NCBI GenBank assembly: GCA_001466705.2
Contig: LATX02000215.1
Location: 1 to 64,000 of the forward strand
DNA length: 64,000 nucleotides
Direction of reading: 5' to 3'
DNA from: Moniliophthora roreri
Taxonomy: Eukaryota > Basidiomycota > Agaricomycetes > Agaricales > Marasmiaceae
The first letter of the stretch is position 1. The number at the start of each line of letters is the position of its first letter. Under the pieces are notes generated by a model, which saw only the letters and a list, made by a program, of their open reading frames with translations, ran no database searches and had not been told where the DNA came from. The position numbers and the translations under genes are program-made. Shown one piece after another: positions 20,056 through 32,315 of the stretch.

Positions 20056-20345
20056 ATGAGGCTGTGGACAGGGTGTGAAAAGGCTCTATACGGGGCCTGT
20101 ATAAGCCCCAGATGAATGATAGATAGATGTAAGTGACTTTCTCTGACTGCTCATTCACCCTGTTATTCCCTCCCCTTCTGAGGCCACCCTAGGGCTTCCT
20201 GGGAGCTTTTTTGTGATATACGACTATATACAGCATGGGAGGGGAGGGAAAACCTGTGCTTTTACAAGGTCCAAAAGCTGCTCACATGGTACCCACACAA
20301 AATCTGCTGGGAGGATTTGAAAAGGCCCTGTACAGGGCCCCCATA
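20056..20345. repeat. MITE-like unit with direct repeats and a 16 bp palindrome
   Basis: GAAAAGGCTCTATACGGGGC near 20076 and GAAAAGGCCCTGTACAGGGC near 20319 are direct repeats about 240 bp apart. The second includes the perfect palindrome GGCCCTGTACAGGGCC (20324-20339). No ORF between them. Confidence 0.4.
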
Positions 20346-20891
20346 TGATACGTTAGGCGTCTAGTGGCGTAACATGGAAGATTATCGTTTGATATCTGAT
20401 AAATTTGACTCTACCGAATACGCGATATGGCATCGATAACGAGGTGCTGTGCTTCGACAGTTGATGAATTATCTGATACTCCCGAAATATGTCCCTCAAA
20501 ACTGGTGTACTTATTTTAATTCACATTAGCACTGGCGACGAGATATCGACAGATTCCTTGCATACTGTAATGCACTGAAGACTGGCAGGTATCGCAGATC
20601 GTTCACAGTCATTCATATCTTTGCTCTGCTAAGAATTGCCAAAGTACATGTGTCGGTAGTGGGGCAGTATCCATCTCTGCTAGGAAAGGAGTATTAGACA
20701 ATGACATCTGGTATGTGCAAACTACATACCTGCCACTGATATGTATATCAAAACAGCTTTCTCGTAGCATGTGGCTTCCTGAGACGTGTTCCTCGAATTC
20801 CATTCCAGGGCACGAGTATTATCGTATTTCGCATTCTCGTCATTTTCCACTTTACGCATAGCACCGGTAATGATATCTAGGAGCTTTAAAT
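20346..20891. other. intergenic, nothing recognised
   Basis: CpG-normal sequence without a supported ORF or repeat. Confidence 0.4.
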
Positions 20892-21451
20892 ATGTTCACA
20901 CAAACGTACCATTCAGTCACTATTACCCATGGCTATCGATTAGAATCTCCCAAGCTAACCCACATCGATCGGGAAAAATATCTGGTTATATTGCCGAAGA
21001 GAGCAGCTCACTATCAAGAGTGTATCCTGCTAGATGCGCTCAGATACGGAACGGAGCCATCTCCAGACGAAAACATTAATACTGCAACAATATCTCCGAG
21101 AACGATGATGACAATTAGCCTCGAGGAGACTAATGAGCGAACCGATAAGGCCTCCTTGGACTTCGAGCTGAGTGATAATAGTCCAAAGCGCCCACGCATG
21201 CTCAATATATGGAGCATGTGCTCGATTCCTGACTGCGGTAGAGGAAGATCCCAAAATTGATAGGATTGGAAGTAAGGTACGTGAATGTCAAGGGTCGGAA
21301 CTTGACGAGAAGCGGCAGGAGTTCGTGGCAAATGAAGTGCCAAAAGAACCGCATAACCTTCCTGGATGCTGTAGAAATCTCCAAATACGCATGCTGGGTA
21401 AATGGAAAGGAGGTATTAACGATCCCTATGATACCACGCGGACGCAATTAG
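20892..21451 (+). CDS. candidate gene of unknown function, two exons
   Basis: An open frame from ATG 20892 to 21260 has a coding-like composition in its first 60 residues (ITHGYRLESPKLTHIDREKY and on). It then becomes Ser/Glu-rich. A second stretch, 21275-21451 (QKNRITFLDAVEISKYACWV and on), also looks coding and could be joined by an intron near 21262. I recognise no domain and cannot fix the splice sites. Confidence 0.3.
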
Positions 21452-23479
21452 ACACGGCTGTTGACCAAACGAATGAAGCAGGACTTACTCAGGCTAGGCC
21501 CGTCGTCGAAGGACAAAGTGCGACACATCTCAAATTAGCATCAACACCTTATCGGCCATGTCACCGACGAATAGATGGAAGGATGGAGCGCAGAGTCGCC
21601 GTGTCGTGTCTAAGGCAAATAACATCCGAACTTATCAATACACTGAAAAGGAGTAACCCTTTGCACTCACTTCTGCATTCGAGTCGTAGCCTGAGGTCAC
21701 AGCCTATCATTAATCCCAATCCCACTCGCCTAGGTGCCTCGACCCCCCTGTCCTCTACCAATTGAGCCCCAATATCCAACGTTTCCCCTCTCGTCGTATC
21801 TTTCCGATCGAGCTTGGTCGACGGATTGGCTTGGATGTGCGCCTACGAACTAGCTTCCGAATTTGAACCAATAATACGAACTTGACGATCCCGAGGCTTC
21901 GTGTAAAACTGCCTTCACAATGCTTTTGACCAGCAAATGAGACAGTGCGGACCTTGGGGTTTGGAGGGCTAGCCCCAGCTCTCTACAGTGACAACGAGAA
22001 GTGGCCAGCGGGTTGAGAGTTGGAGCATGAAGACTTGAGCTGCGAATGAGTTTGCTTTATGGGGAAGGACTTTCCGAGCTGCTCATGTTACGTGTCGGTA
22101 GCTTTTGGGAACCTAGGACAGACGATAGCCAATGCTTGTGCTTTACTGATCTTCCGTAGGCTGTGTGATGCTCATAAATCTGCAGATGAAGAAAATTAGA
22201 TCGTGAAAACCTGCCATAGCACTGTATATGCCCTCACCTGGTGCTCTGAGCCCGTCATCCTGTCTCCCAGTGTCCAAACCCTGTTCCCCGATACAGCTCT
22301 TGATAGTGAATGAATGTAAGAGACCGAATAAATTGAACCGACTAGCGACCATAACGACGAGCCTGATGCGTAGGAGACGATGGTGGTAACGGCGAATGTT
22401 GTCGCGACAGTCAGCGCACTAAAGCTGAAGCGCTGAAAACTCAATATCGGGTAACGGCCCGCGGAAAACCGAATGCTAGAGCAATCACCAGTGTACTCAA
22501 AGTGTACTGGAGCACAAGCAACGTTAGGAGTCCACGCTCGGACTCGAATACGAGGCCTCGTCGATGTATATTTATCCAACACTACAAGTTACATGAGCAG
22601 ATCTCCTGAAATCAGCGGCCAGTTCGACCCATTCGGTTGATCTTCGCAGTTAGTATTGACCCGGGTGGAAACGCGGGAAAGTTTTCTTTAGAGCCTGTTC
22701 GGATAAGATGCCAAAAAATTTGATTCTGACGTTTCGCATGTCGGAAACTGCCGGCGGCCATTCCCGCCACTATATTTCCTTATCCTCCTTTGTTATCTAG
22801 CAAACGTCCTGGTAGTTCTTTCATATCTACCTACTTATAAGCTATCTATGACATGGTGAGAATCATAAGATGTCAATTTGCTGTCAACATGAGGATACAA
22901 GGTCATGCAAAGGTCCCAATCCACTATGAAAGTCATTGCCAAGTCACACAAGTTGCTGACAATAGCAAAATATAGCGGTATAGGTAGTTTTTACAGCCAA
23001 CTGCTCATGTTACGATGACTGAAGGGATTCAGTATACGTCGAAAGAGGTCTCAAGGCCACAAGCGCTCAATCAAGCGCTCTTCAGGCTGACGTCGTAAGT
23101 GGTGGGTCTTTGACTACTTTTAATGAGCGCTCACCCTTCCCAGGCTCTAATAACATGCTGGGGAACTTATTGTATGTGAGGTGCTGTGAACAGCATATAG
23201 AATGTGGTTGAAAGGGTATAAATATTGTCTTGGTCACTTCTACATGCAGTTTGGGATTGTAGGAGATATTATTTGGGATATTGAGGGTTTGAAGAGTCTA
23301 GAGCATATATATGTATATTCTCATTGTCATCCTGATAATTCTGAGTACAAGGGAATGTCAAAAATATGGCCAGGAACCGAATGTAAGTGGTGGGAACGGG
23401 CGCCGGCAGTTTCCGACATGCGAAACGCGAGAATCAAAAATTTTGGCTCTTAGGGCAGGACGCGGGAAAGCGGAACGGC
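21452..23479. other. intergenic or unresolved
   Basis: Several ORFs of 60-200 codons overlap on both strands without domain, splice or promoter support. A minus-strand frame at 22196-22582 has a hydrophobic middle (FSALTVATTFAVTTIVSYAS) but no convincing start. I call nothing here. Confidence 0.3.
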
Positions 23480-23963
23480 GCACGGGCCACCTACCTCAGG
23501 ATCGACTCCAACTTTGAACTCATTCCAGAGACCTTGCAAATGGATGAACGGAAATTGGATTTCATCGGATTCAAGACGCTGGATATCATTAATATGTCGG
23601 TGAGGGTTTTCATCCTTGGTAGCATCTGCGTTTCTCTCGTCAAAATTCTGAATATCAGCAGTCCTTTCGATCGAAGTGTGGTGAATACGGAGATATGGTG
23701 TTGAATGGCTTGGTAAGTCAGGTTACCTGTTGAAGAATTACGATGGCCTGCCGGAGTACCAACGTAACGCGCTTCTAGTTGGATAATCTTGCGATATCAG
23801 AATCTGGGCCTATCAAAGTGCAAATGGATGTTGTACCCCCGGGCCAAAACGACCGGTCAATCAGATTTACAGCAAGCCTGAAAACAGGATCCATTCACGC
23901 TCACAATCACCTTGAACTGCTACGTAGCTTTTTGAACTTGAAGGACGCGGGAAGAACCTTCTT
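23480..23963 (+). CDS. two internal exons of an unidentified gene
   Basis: Exon one ends at 23599 before GTGAGG. It reads RIDSNFELIPETLQMDERKL, then DFIGFKTLDIINMS. Exon two, 23779-23963, starts after CTTCTAG in the same phase and reads LDNLAISESGPIKVQMDVVP up to RSFLNLKDAGRTF. It ends at a GTGAGT donor. Next comes a short stretch LRDMRKIVDGRY near 24024-24061, again followed by GTATGT. The amino-acid composition is that of a soluble globular protein. No family recognised; the N-terminus is unclear. Confidence 0.4.
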
Positions 23964-24377
23964 GTGAGTATAAGCTACCACCGGCACAAAAAGTGTTGAT
24001 TCAATACTCTCGTCCAGGCAGTGAAGGTTACGGGACATGAGGAAGATAGTTGATGGTCGCTACTGTATGTGTAAAGGAATGGTTAGCCTTCCCGTGTGTG
24101 CAGTAATATCCCTGAAATACGCGTGATCGATTTTTACTGCGGAACAGGAACACCCGTTTCCCCTTTCCCTAAAGTGCCAAGTCACTGCGACCCGCACAAA
24201 TCGCACGTCCGGATACATACATAGCAGGCGCTTCGACGGCGACTAGACCTTCGAAATTCCTTCTAACTCTATTGACGCGTCTTCGCTCACTTCTCCATTA
24301 CTCCAGGTCAGTAAAATAAGGGCGAAGAAAGGAACTTAGCCACCTCTAATCCCTGCAGACTTCAAGCTCTTCAAACT

Positions 24378-25853
24378 TATTTCTCAGACATGAACCCAAG
24401 GTGCAGCGAAAAGCTTATAACTTCTGGTTGAACCTGCCGTACAAATCGATGCAGGCTGGACCGCACAATAACAAATGTTGGCGCGATTCCCTGCATATAT
24501 ATAAGTATGAACGACTTCAGATGAGGCTCGACTGGCTACCTACCGCAACGAGGATAACAGCGGGCGTGATATTAACAGGAACCGCCTTCACGACAAGTAC
24601 GACGTCGACCATCAGAATCGTCGTATACATAATTCCAGATTCAAGGCTATGAAAAATTCAGGTCGACAGTTCCAGGGCTCTATAGGATCATACCTACATT
24701 ATTGCAGTTATAGTCTTGAATTCTTTATCGAGAGTATTGCCCATTGACAGACGACCAGACATCCCGCGACGAGTTTCCCGAGCTATCCACCAGATTCGCC
24801 CAGCTGCGTTACATATTGAGTGCGAGTGGAGAATCGAACGAACTAGGAACAGTACCAATCATGAGAGTAATCATCCCATTGACTGAAGCAATTGCAGAAA
24901 CCGCAGCAATCATGAAATCTGAGAAAATTGGATGATGATAAGTCATAGACCTGAAAAAGAGACTGGACGTACAGTATGCAACTGGGCTCTCGATGACGTT
25001 TGTATACGAGTCGAAAAACATCAGCGAGCCGGTATCGGGCGAGGTGATGATTCTAATGATTGAAGCAGTCAGACCCATAGCTAAAGTAAACGCAACTCGG
25101 TCATCAAAAATTCAAAACAGACAAATTCATCCATACCGTTCGCTGATATTGAAGCAACAACAGGGAATCCAATGACTCGTTTGCTACCGCCCCAGATAGT
25201 ATACAACCGATAAATCTGCAACTAAAGGTAAGTATTCGAGACGACTGAAGCACGAGAGTGCTCACCAGAACATAATCCGCAATACAGCTGAAAACCGATC
25301 ACTTTAGCACACTGTATACCGTCTTCCAGCTAGTGGCACCTTACTTTGTTGTGACAAAGCCGATATAAGTAGCTGCCCTTTAGGAACAATTAATTAACAA
25401 GGTTTATTCCTCCGAGATCGAGAGAATTTACCGAACACCCTTCTTTCCTGGACTTCTGGGAGATGTCAGATTCTGAGTTTTTAAAGCTCGGAGGATTTCG
25501 ACAGAGTCCCAGACATCACCAGTGGCCGCAATGAACGACGCAGCAGTTGCCACCACAAAAAGAGTTGCAATCGAAATCAAGTGGAATCTTCTGTTGACGG
25601 CATTCTGACGGGTCGATAGAAAGTAGAACGACTGGCCAAAAAGTAAAACATAGAATCCTATCCGTAGGTTCTCGTCGGCCACTCAAATGAATAACGATGA
25701 TTCGAAGCCTACCAAATAATAGTAGTGTTAACTGAAGGACAAGTTAGTGAAAATGATTCTAGGCAAGAATATTACACGTACCCCAACAGTAGTGATAGGT
25801 TTGACGAGAACGAATCGGACATTGAAAACAGACTCTGGGACAGTCGTTGTCAT
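24378..25853 (-). CDS. seven-helix membrane protein, copy b (intact)
   Basis: About eleven exons with 50-60 nt introns give a continuous reading frame of roughly 315 residues. It starts at ATG 25853 (MTTTVPESVFNVRFVLVKPI) and ends at TAA 24378. Landmarks in order: FYVLLFGQSFYFL and NRRFHLISIATLFVVATAAS (exon 25428-25682), CIADYVL, IYRLYTIWGGSKRVIGFPVV, ITLMIAGRIWWIARE, LESGIMYTTILM, GIAPTFVIVRSSLHRF. The C-terminus is polar. Seven hydrophobic segments predict a multi-pass membrane protein, N-terminus outside and C-terminus in the cytosol being usual for such topology. The AGRIWWIAR and ILESG landmarks match a large family of uncharacterised integral membrane proteins of Agaricomycetes, as I recall it. 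A TATATAAAT box lies 32 nt before the ATG. Nearly identical to copy c, in inverted orientation. Confidence 0.8.
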
Positions 25854-25884
25854 TGCGGTTTGTAAGGAGACAGACGTAAATGTA

Positions 25885-25893
25885 ATTTATATA
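25885..25893 (-). promoter_or_regulatory. TATA box of copy b
   Basis: TATATAAAT on the minus strand, about 32 nt before the ATG; the same box precedes copy c. Confidence 0.6.
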
Positions 25894-25899
25894 CGTTGT

Positions 25900-27159
25900 G
25901 TATTCGAAAGCCGGCCTCGTTAGAGGTTTTTCTGGGCATGGACGGTGATGATCATGACACGTACGACGGGAAGGGATCAAGGAGCCAAGTAATCCTAGTA
26001 AAACACCCGTTTTCTTAGGGCGGGACGCCTTCCAATTATTGGGTCATTCAGTGCTATCGTGGCTGGCTGACCAAAGGCCGAGCTCGATTTAGGATCCAGC
26101 CGCGAGCATGCGAAATCGGAGAGACCCTCTCTCCAAAGTGGCGCTAGAAAAGCACCTTGTGTCCTTGAATGCCCACCTCGCTTTTCATGCGTTGTCGACG
26201 ACCTTCGCATTGATACAGGCAGATCTCTTCCGGCGACTAACGTCTCGTGGTCGTCACTCTGAACGATTTGATTTCACTCGGGAAGGGGTTGAGGGAATAT
26301 TGTCCCAACTCCCAAGAGCCTTCAAATCTTCCATCAATGTCACAAGGTGAAACCAGAGTCGGAATAGCATTGCTCACGGAGCTGTACTAGTACAATGTAC
26401 ACAAACTCGTCCTTTCTTGGCATACAGGAGAATTACGACTCCGAAATGCTCCTGAACTTCTCATTCATCTGTGAGCCAAACCTATGAGCTTCAAAGATGT
26501 GTATGAAACATCATAAAACTTATCCTCATTCAGCTCAAGGTCTAATTCATTTGACGAATAGCGCAATCAGAAGGTCGGTGATGATGGTCGTGAACGTTTT
26601 TCTTCGTGTACAATGAACCGTTGTGTGGAATGGGCTCTTGCTATGGGTAAAAGTTTTTGTATCCATGCTTGTCCATCTTCCGAAGATGCTTCGAAATAGG
26701 CCGTGCCAATCTGTAAAAGAACGACGTCAGTCTACAGTGAACATGCGAGCAAAATCAAACTCACGGATATCCCTCAACTTTTCAACCTAACGTGGAATGA
26801 CAAATCTCCCCATATACAACTCCGCCTACTATTGACCCATACCAGCAGTTCTTCACACATATCACCGCCATTCACCGCCATTCCGGCGTCCGCTAGTAGT
26901 TGGTTAATAGTTACTAACTAACAGAAGCCGAGTTCCAAAACAGTATCTCACCGCAACTGCTCCTAGTTTCAGCCAGATGAATATTGATGCTCTTGATGGG
27001 TATTCTGAACCATACTTGGAGTAGTGGGCTATCAGGGCCTGACGGCAAATATGAGTCCGTTGTAGTTTTGCGGAAGTGGATATTGGCTGGGTCTGGGTTG
27101 TAACGCGGTGCCTCCGTACAAGCCCTTATAAGTTTCAGTAACCGACTTACCGCAGACTG
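25900..27159. other. intergenic, partial repeat only
   Basis: A small ORF at 26108-26350 (plus) has no supporting signal. 27008-27110 holds a partial copy of the 0.2 kb repeat family. Otherwise nothing. Confidence 0.35.
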
Positions 27160-27395
27160 CAGTGGGCCATCAGGGTCCGATGGCAATTACGAATCCGTTT
27201 CTGGTGATGTAGTTTGGGGAAACTTTCTAGAGCCGACCAGTGCTAACGAGAATGGGAGCGAAGCGGAACGATGAGAAACCAAACAAGTGATCTATCAAAA
27301 TCTACCAGACCACAACTTTCCCACCTATACCTTCCGTATAGATGAAAAAAGGACGAATCCTCGTATCGGACTCGTAACGCAGCGCCTAGTCTCGC
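27160..27395 (-). repeat. 0.2 kb interspersed repeat, copy 1
   Basis: Contains CAGTGGGCCATCAGGGTC at one end, AGCGAAGCGGAAC in the middle and AAAGGACGAATCCTCGTATC at the other. Shared with copies at 32622, 32818, 34455 and 43548. Non-coding, no obvious terminal inverted repeats. Confidence 0.7.
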
Positions 27396-27399
27396 TTAC

Positions 27400-29039
27400 C
27401 TTCCAGGAAGGTCTGGGCTCTTCCCAGTCGGCTAAGGGGTATAACGCTTCTTATAGGGTAGGTTGTCCAGGAAAGGAAAGCATAGCGAGACACAGGAAGG
27501 AAGGCTAACTCGGCGATGATTATTAATATATTCACACGCCTCAAACGCGACCAGTACTCGGATGGGATCGGGACGCGTTGCTCTGGCCTTTTACTATAAC
27601 CTCCAAATCGCCTATGATATCGGGCATAAAGTCCACATATACTCGAGTACAACCCTCTGATAACTAAATACCATAAATCAACACTGTAACCCGCTACACA
27701 GAGGAAAAGCGCCCAGCCTAAATAAAGAGGCAGCTATTGAAGACGATGTAGTATGCCACAAATTAAACGTTGCTGGAAACGAACGCTCCTTCTATCCCAA
27801 AATGAATCCCTCCTGGTCCATACACTCGCAAGCTTGGAGAACATGAACTCGGTATCAATGATTCAATAGGTACTTGCCTCACGCACCTTTGCTATGACTC
27901 ACGAATCACCGCAGTGTCACCTCCCTATCTCTCTCTCTCTTTACTTGGCGGGGCAGCTATAGTATGTCATTTGATCAGGACTTTGAAAAGCAAGAGTAAG
28001 ATTAAACCTGAGCGCGATAGATTGCGGGACTTTGAACGTAATTCATCATAGAGTCCTTCTCATAAAAGCGAAAAAAAGGCGATGGGCGCCAACGTACGTA
28101 CATGCGGTATTGATATATATATATAGGCTCGGAAAGAATCGGTTTTTAGCGAGCTCCGATCCGCAACTTGATTCCATTCAACAGACAAGCGCTCAATTTT
28201 CGAATAGCACTAACCTAGGTGCGAGATGGATCGGCGCCAAGAATCCGTCAAAGTTAACGGGTGTAGGGCAGCACGGTAGTAAGCGCTCAAGCGTCCAAAA
28301 TTGACGTGCGATAGCGGCTTCTTTTTTCTTTCGAAAAACTCGAGCTGAGATACCTAATCACTAGGCGTCTTTCAAAATGAATTCACATTGTGATGCTCTA
28401 CATGCGTTCTCTCGGTCCACTAGGCAGAGAATCCCTCTGATAGCTACCCACTGGCGCGTCTCTACTCCTCCTAGCCCGGCCACTAAACGTAACACTCGTC
28501 CAGCTCCCAAAGAAAATGGAAGCAGCTGCCCCATAGAGGTTGAACGTGTTTGCACAAGTTTAATCGTGCAAATCACGGTGCGCCTTCCTAGTCAGTCGCA
28601 CTTGGTCTGAGCTGAAACGTATCAAAATTGCCTTGAATACGGACGCAAATACAACACGCTTCGTATTCATACGACGAGAGTGCATTTGTGCTCACTGTCA
28701 TCGTGCTGTGTGAGATTGGTAACAGCAGAACCGTGATCCCAAGTGCTGGTGCCTCCCCGAGTCCATGAACCCGAATACCCCGATCGCAAGGTCTTACGAC
28801 AACTATCAAAGAAAAAGGACCGTGAATGAGAGATATAGAATGATTGGCAACCTATACGTTCGGTGTTATTAGGTACCGGTATCTCCCCCTGCGTACTCTA
28901 CTTGTACGATTCACCGCAGCATTTGTGGAAAGGGATCCGAAAAAGTCAGAGTCTGGAGCGATTAACCTTTTGATGTGGGTGGCTCAGGAAGAAAAGGTAC
29001 TGTCCTACCCCCCACATTCAACCATGGACGTGGGTTAAA
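27400..29039. other. intergenic, nothing recognised
   Basis: Short ORFs only. A TC microsatellite lies at about 27930-27942. Confidence 0.35.
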
Positions 29040-29860
29040 GCCAGAATCTGTATCGGACATACCGGTTGTCTCGAAATGCAGAACCCCCAATGGCACCAAC
29101 CCCGCTTTGAAACCCGATAACAGTTGGCCTGGGAATAGTAAGTGGCAAGGGCCGTTCTGCTTTGAGATGGCTATTCGGGAGGTCCAAGGGTCGGTCGGGT
29201 CTTTGTGCAAAAAAAGCCTCCAGAACGGAATAGCCTCGAGTCCCGAGTTTTTGCCCATGGCCCTTCAAAGTCGCCCCCCCAAAAAAAAACAATACCAAAA
29301 AAAGCCCAAAACGCATCTTTCCTATGACTTTATCATCCACAATACCATTGTCCACCTCAGCCTAGGAGCGATTGTCCTCCCTCTGACAACGCCACAGATG
29401 GAGTACCCACCAATCCGAGTTAACAATGCCTGGCTTGGTGGCCTCGGAACGGCACTGCCACCTACTATCGAGGGTCCCTGGTATCGGTGTATACCCTATG
29501 GCACCGATAGTATCTACCCCCGCTTTGAATATCCGATACCGTGGCCTGGGGTGTCTCCGATGCGACAAACGCTCCTTCCGAGCAGTCAATCGCAGTAAGC
29601 CTGGTAACAGTAGTCATAAAGATTGCGAGACGTGGAAGAATGGTCCAATAGTAACCGCTTTGTGGTGAGCCATATTTGGAATAAAAACAGTCGCAACTAA
29701 ACGAGTACCTCCTAAACTGCGGGACGTGGAGAAACTGGCCGCTTCTCGTGTGAGTATCCCAGAATATTATCCGAGGGTTGCGGGATGTGAAAAAAAAAAA
29801 AAGAAGAGAAGAATGATTAACGTTCCCGTGTGAGCGTTATCTCCCCCCTGGAAAAAAAAA
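29040..29860. repeat. degenerate duplicated modules and poly-A runs
   Basis: 29040-29120 and 29460-29560 share a pattern (ATGGCACC followed by CCCGCTTTGAA and GATACCG or GATAACA). At 29619, 29717 and 29777 there are three copies of a short module reading LRDVE, each followed by a GTGAG-like donor. A related LRDMRK module is at 24024. Poly-A runs of 12-13 are at about 29790 and 29850. These look like duplicated exon fragments, not a gene. Confidence 0.35.
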
Positions 29861-30698
29861 AAACTATTGCAAATGAAATGAATTGAAAAGGGTTATCTTC
29901 GCTCGACTCCCACCTGCAGTCTTCTCCCGCCCGAAAGTCATGGTGAATGGAAGGGGTAGTCGTTATCAACGTGCCTATGAAAGAGTATCCGAGCTCGCTC
30001 GATTGAGATACGGATATACAGCACTTTTAAACGTGTCACTATTCTGCTCACCTTGATGCTAAAACGTGCTTCCCGCGTTCATCGTAAATACGATTTCCTC
30101 GTTGCGAGTAAACGCCGAATGGATAGTCAAAGATAGATCAAGGCTAAGATTGTCTGCCAGTATGTAGTAGTAGGAGTAGAATGTCGACGTCAGGGTACTG
30201 AACGCTTTCACTCGAACGTGCATTTGTAAAACGTCGAGGTTTTAAGATTCGGATAATGATAGGTGAAAAGCGTGTACTAATCGAGGCAATCTTGAGGCAT
30301 ATTGAGTGTTGATCGACTTGGATAGTGATGGATGAATGCTCCGGTTGGTGGCGTTGCAATGACATTGACACCTCCCCCAAGGCGCTGCGCTGTGTGGGGG
30401 AGCTGTTCGGGCCAATCGTGTTCCGCTCGTTCGTAACGATAGCGAAACCCTTCTTTCCTTCCGTTTATTCCCGACAAGGTCCTTTCTTTTTTAAATTTGG
30501 ATGTAGAGTAGAAGTTGTTCTTGATATTGTTAGAAGAATTAGGAACGGGAGTGGTGTGGAGTCGAAGTCGTCTAGAGCAGCAATCGACCATTTCCAGTGC
30601 CAGGTCCTTCGCAAGCTGTGTGCCCGATCGAACACGTGCCACCGGACCTTAGCAACCGAGGTCCCCTTTAGGCATTATTTTTACTTTTGTCTCCGACG

Positions 30699-30707
30699 TA
30701 TATATAG
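30699..30707 (+). promoter_or_regulatory. TATA box of the phosphatase gene
   Basis: TATATATAG lies 68 nt before the ATG at 30775, leaving a leader of about 40 nt. Confidence 0.65.
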
Positions 30708-30774
30708 GGCCCCCTTTATAGCCTCCCATCGACTCACACTCGTCCCATACTCTACTCGCTTGTTACGACTCATC

Positions 30775-31522
30775 ATGGCTTCAACCACTAACGCTTTCGC
30801 ATCCTCCTCTAAACTATCCTCTCCTACTCGTAAAACTACTCTGGTAGTCGTCTCCTCCAACTCACCCGTCGCCTCTCCTCCTGAATCGGTCACACGACCT
30901 CGTCCAATCCCCAACTCATACTGGGCTACCCCTTTCCTCCTTGCCTGCGAGTACCCTTGGACACCTAAAAACCCCTACAAACCCAAGCTCGACGCCCTCC
31001 TCGCCGCAGGTGTACGTACCTTTATCGACCTAACAGAAAGCGGTGAACTCCTCCCTTATTACACTCCCAACGCAATGGCATCCAACGTTCTCTTTCATCG
31101 AGCAACTCAATTGGGTATCAACCCCGAGGAGATTGAATATCACCGCTTTCCAATTCGGGATCGTAGCTTGCCCAACTCCGTAGAGGACATGTACGCCGTT
31201 TTGGATGTGTTGAGGGATAACGAAGCTAGGGGAAGGATTTCCGCTGTTCATTGTCGTGGTGGAATTGGTAGGACAGGTACGCACATATGTCTCTTTTGGG
31301 GGTCACACGACTAACAATTTCGTTACATAACATATAGGCATGGTCATTGGCTGTCACCTCATTCAATCCAAACGCTGCTCATCAGGCGAAGAAGCACTCG
31401 CGTTTATTGCTCGTGAATGGCGTGGTGTAGAAAAAGTCGTACGATACCCATGCAGTCCCGAAACGGGCGCGCAGTGTTTGTTTGTGAGGAGCTTTAGGCC
31501 GAGTTGTGATATTGTGGGCTAG
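30775..31522 (+). CDS. Cys-based tyrosine/dual-specificity protein phosphatase
   Basis: Two exons, 30775-31276 and 31338-31522, joined over a 61 nt intron (GTACGC, CTAAC branch, ATAG), give 228 residues. The signature HCRGGIGR is at residues 159-166, with nucleophile Cys160 and phosphate-binding Arg166, followed by TGM. An Asp at about 129 in the FPIRDRSLPN loop is the probable general acid. The N-terminal 45 residues are Ser/Thr/Pro-rich and probably disordered. WATPFLLACEYPW and VRTFIDLTESGEL are typical of compact fungal and bacterial phosphatases of this fold. The protein should be cytosolic, since no signal or membrane segment is present. The ORF is open further upstream to 30325, but the TATA box and the ATG context favour 30775. 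The gene lies between the arms of an inverted duplication. Substrate unknown. Confidence 0.85.
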
Positions 31523-32037
31523 CCGCTAATTACGACCAAGGGTGCGTGTGGCTATTTTTGAAGTTCGTACCAAGGTTACTTATCGATAAGGTTTTTTCAT
31601 TTAGTGGCTTCTTTTCGCTGCTGGCATCTGCGCTGGTATCTCAGCTCAACGGCATTGTATGTCGGCTGTCGCTTCAACTTGGGCTATGGCTCCTCAAACA
31701 CTCTTGGAGGTTATACCAAGAGTTTGGTGATCATTGTGGCGTGGTTACTTGCTTACTTTTTGTTGCGAGAATGAAGTTTCAGTCGACGGTGCGCGTGAGG
31801 GAGTCACTATCATGATAGTAGACGCCCATAGTATTTCAAGCTTGCTGTCCATGTCTATAGCTACAGCTTACCTCCTGGACGCTTGGGTGAATGATGACGG
31901 AATGGGGTACGCGAGGGAGATATATATTATACCAAAGAGAGAAGAAGGTTGAACTAACGAGCTCAACTATTCGTCATTCATTAATACTTGTTTATTGCTA
32001 TCCATCCATTCAACATGGTCGCGAAATCCACAGCTCG
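31523..32037. other. 3' flank of the phosphatase gene
   Basis: No supported ORF; convergent with the small gene at 32038. Confidence 0.4.
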
Positions 32038-32247
32038 TTACTCCTTGGTCTCAGCGAGCGCCGGAAGAACGATATCTCTCACGATCATCTCACCCGATCC
32101 TTTTACATCGAGGGTGACAGATTGAATTCTCGAAATACGGTACCAGGGTTGAACGTTGACTGCTGTTCTAAAAAGTTGACACTGGCGGCGGGGTGAATGA
32201 AACGCCGAGTCAGAGTCACCAATCCAAGCTTGGCCATAGACGCTCAT
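32038..32247 (-). CDS. small protein of unknown function (69 aa)
   Basis: ATG 32247 to TAA 32038. The sequence is coding-like and charged (SAFHSPRRQCQLFRTAVNVQ, then IQSVTLDVKGSGEMIVRDIV, ending LAETKE). A strong TATA box (CTTTATATATAA, 32315-32304 on this strand) lies about 60 nt before the ATG, which supports a real gene. No signal peptide or membrane segment. No family recognised. An unseen intron could change the N-terminus. Confidence 0.45.
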   Translation of the reverse strand: MSVYGQAWIGDSDSAFHSPRRQCQLFRTAVNVQPWYRISRIQSVTLDVKGSGEMIVRDIVLPALAETKE

Positions 32248-32303
32248 GTTTCAAGTATGTCTAGCCCCTTTTCCGGACGCTGCGGTGAATGAAGGGAGAT
32301 ATG

Positions 32304-32315
32304 TTATATATAAAG
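32304..32315 (-). promoter_or_regulatory. TATA box of the 69-aa gene
   Basis: CTTTATATATAA on the minus strand, about 60 nt before the ATG at 32247. Confidence 0.5.

Larger units (their letters stand above)
24378..27549 (-). repeat. left arm of an inverted segmental duplication
   Basis: Copy b, the 0.2 kb repeat at 27160 and a short block at 27490-27549 (GCGTTTGAGGCGTGTGAAT on the minus strand) recur in mirror order at 36376-34888, 33035-32622 and 32408-32362. Between these landmarks the arms have diverged or gained insertions. Confidence 0.55.

Noticed and set aside
21172..21765. 197-codon ORF
   Set aside because: No domain, conflicts with a better-looking frame at 21275-21451.
28975..29598. 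207-codon ORF
   Set aside because: Covers internally repeated, low-complexity DNA with poly-A; no domain or promoter.
30325..30774. N-terminal extension of the phosphatase
   Set aside because: It lies upstream of the TATA box and has no domain-like sequence.
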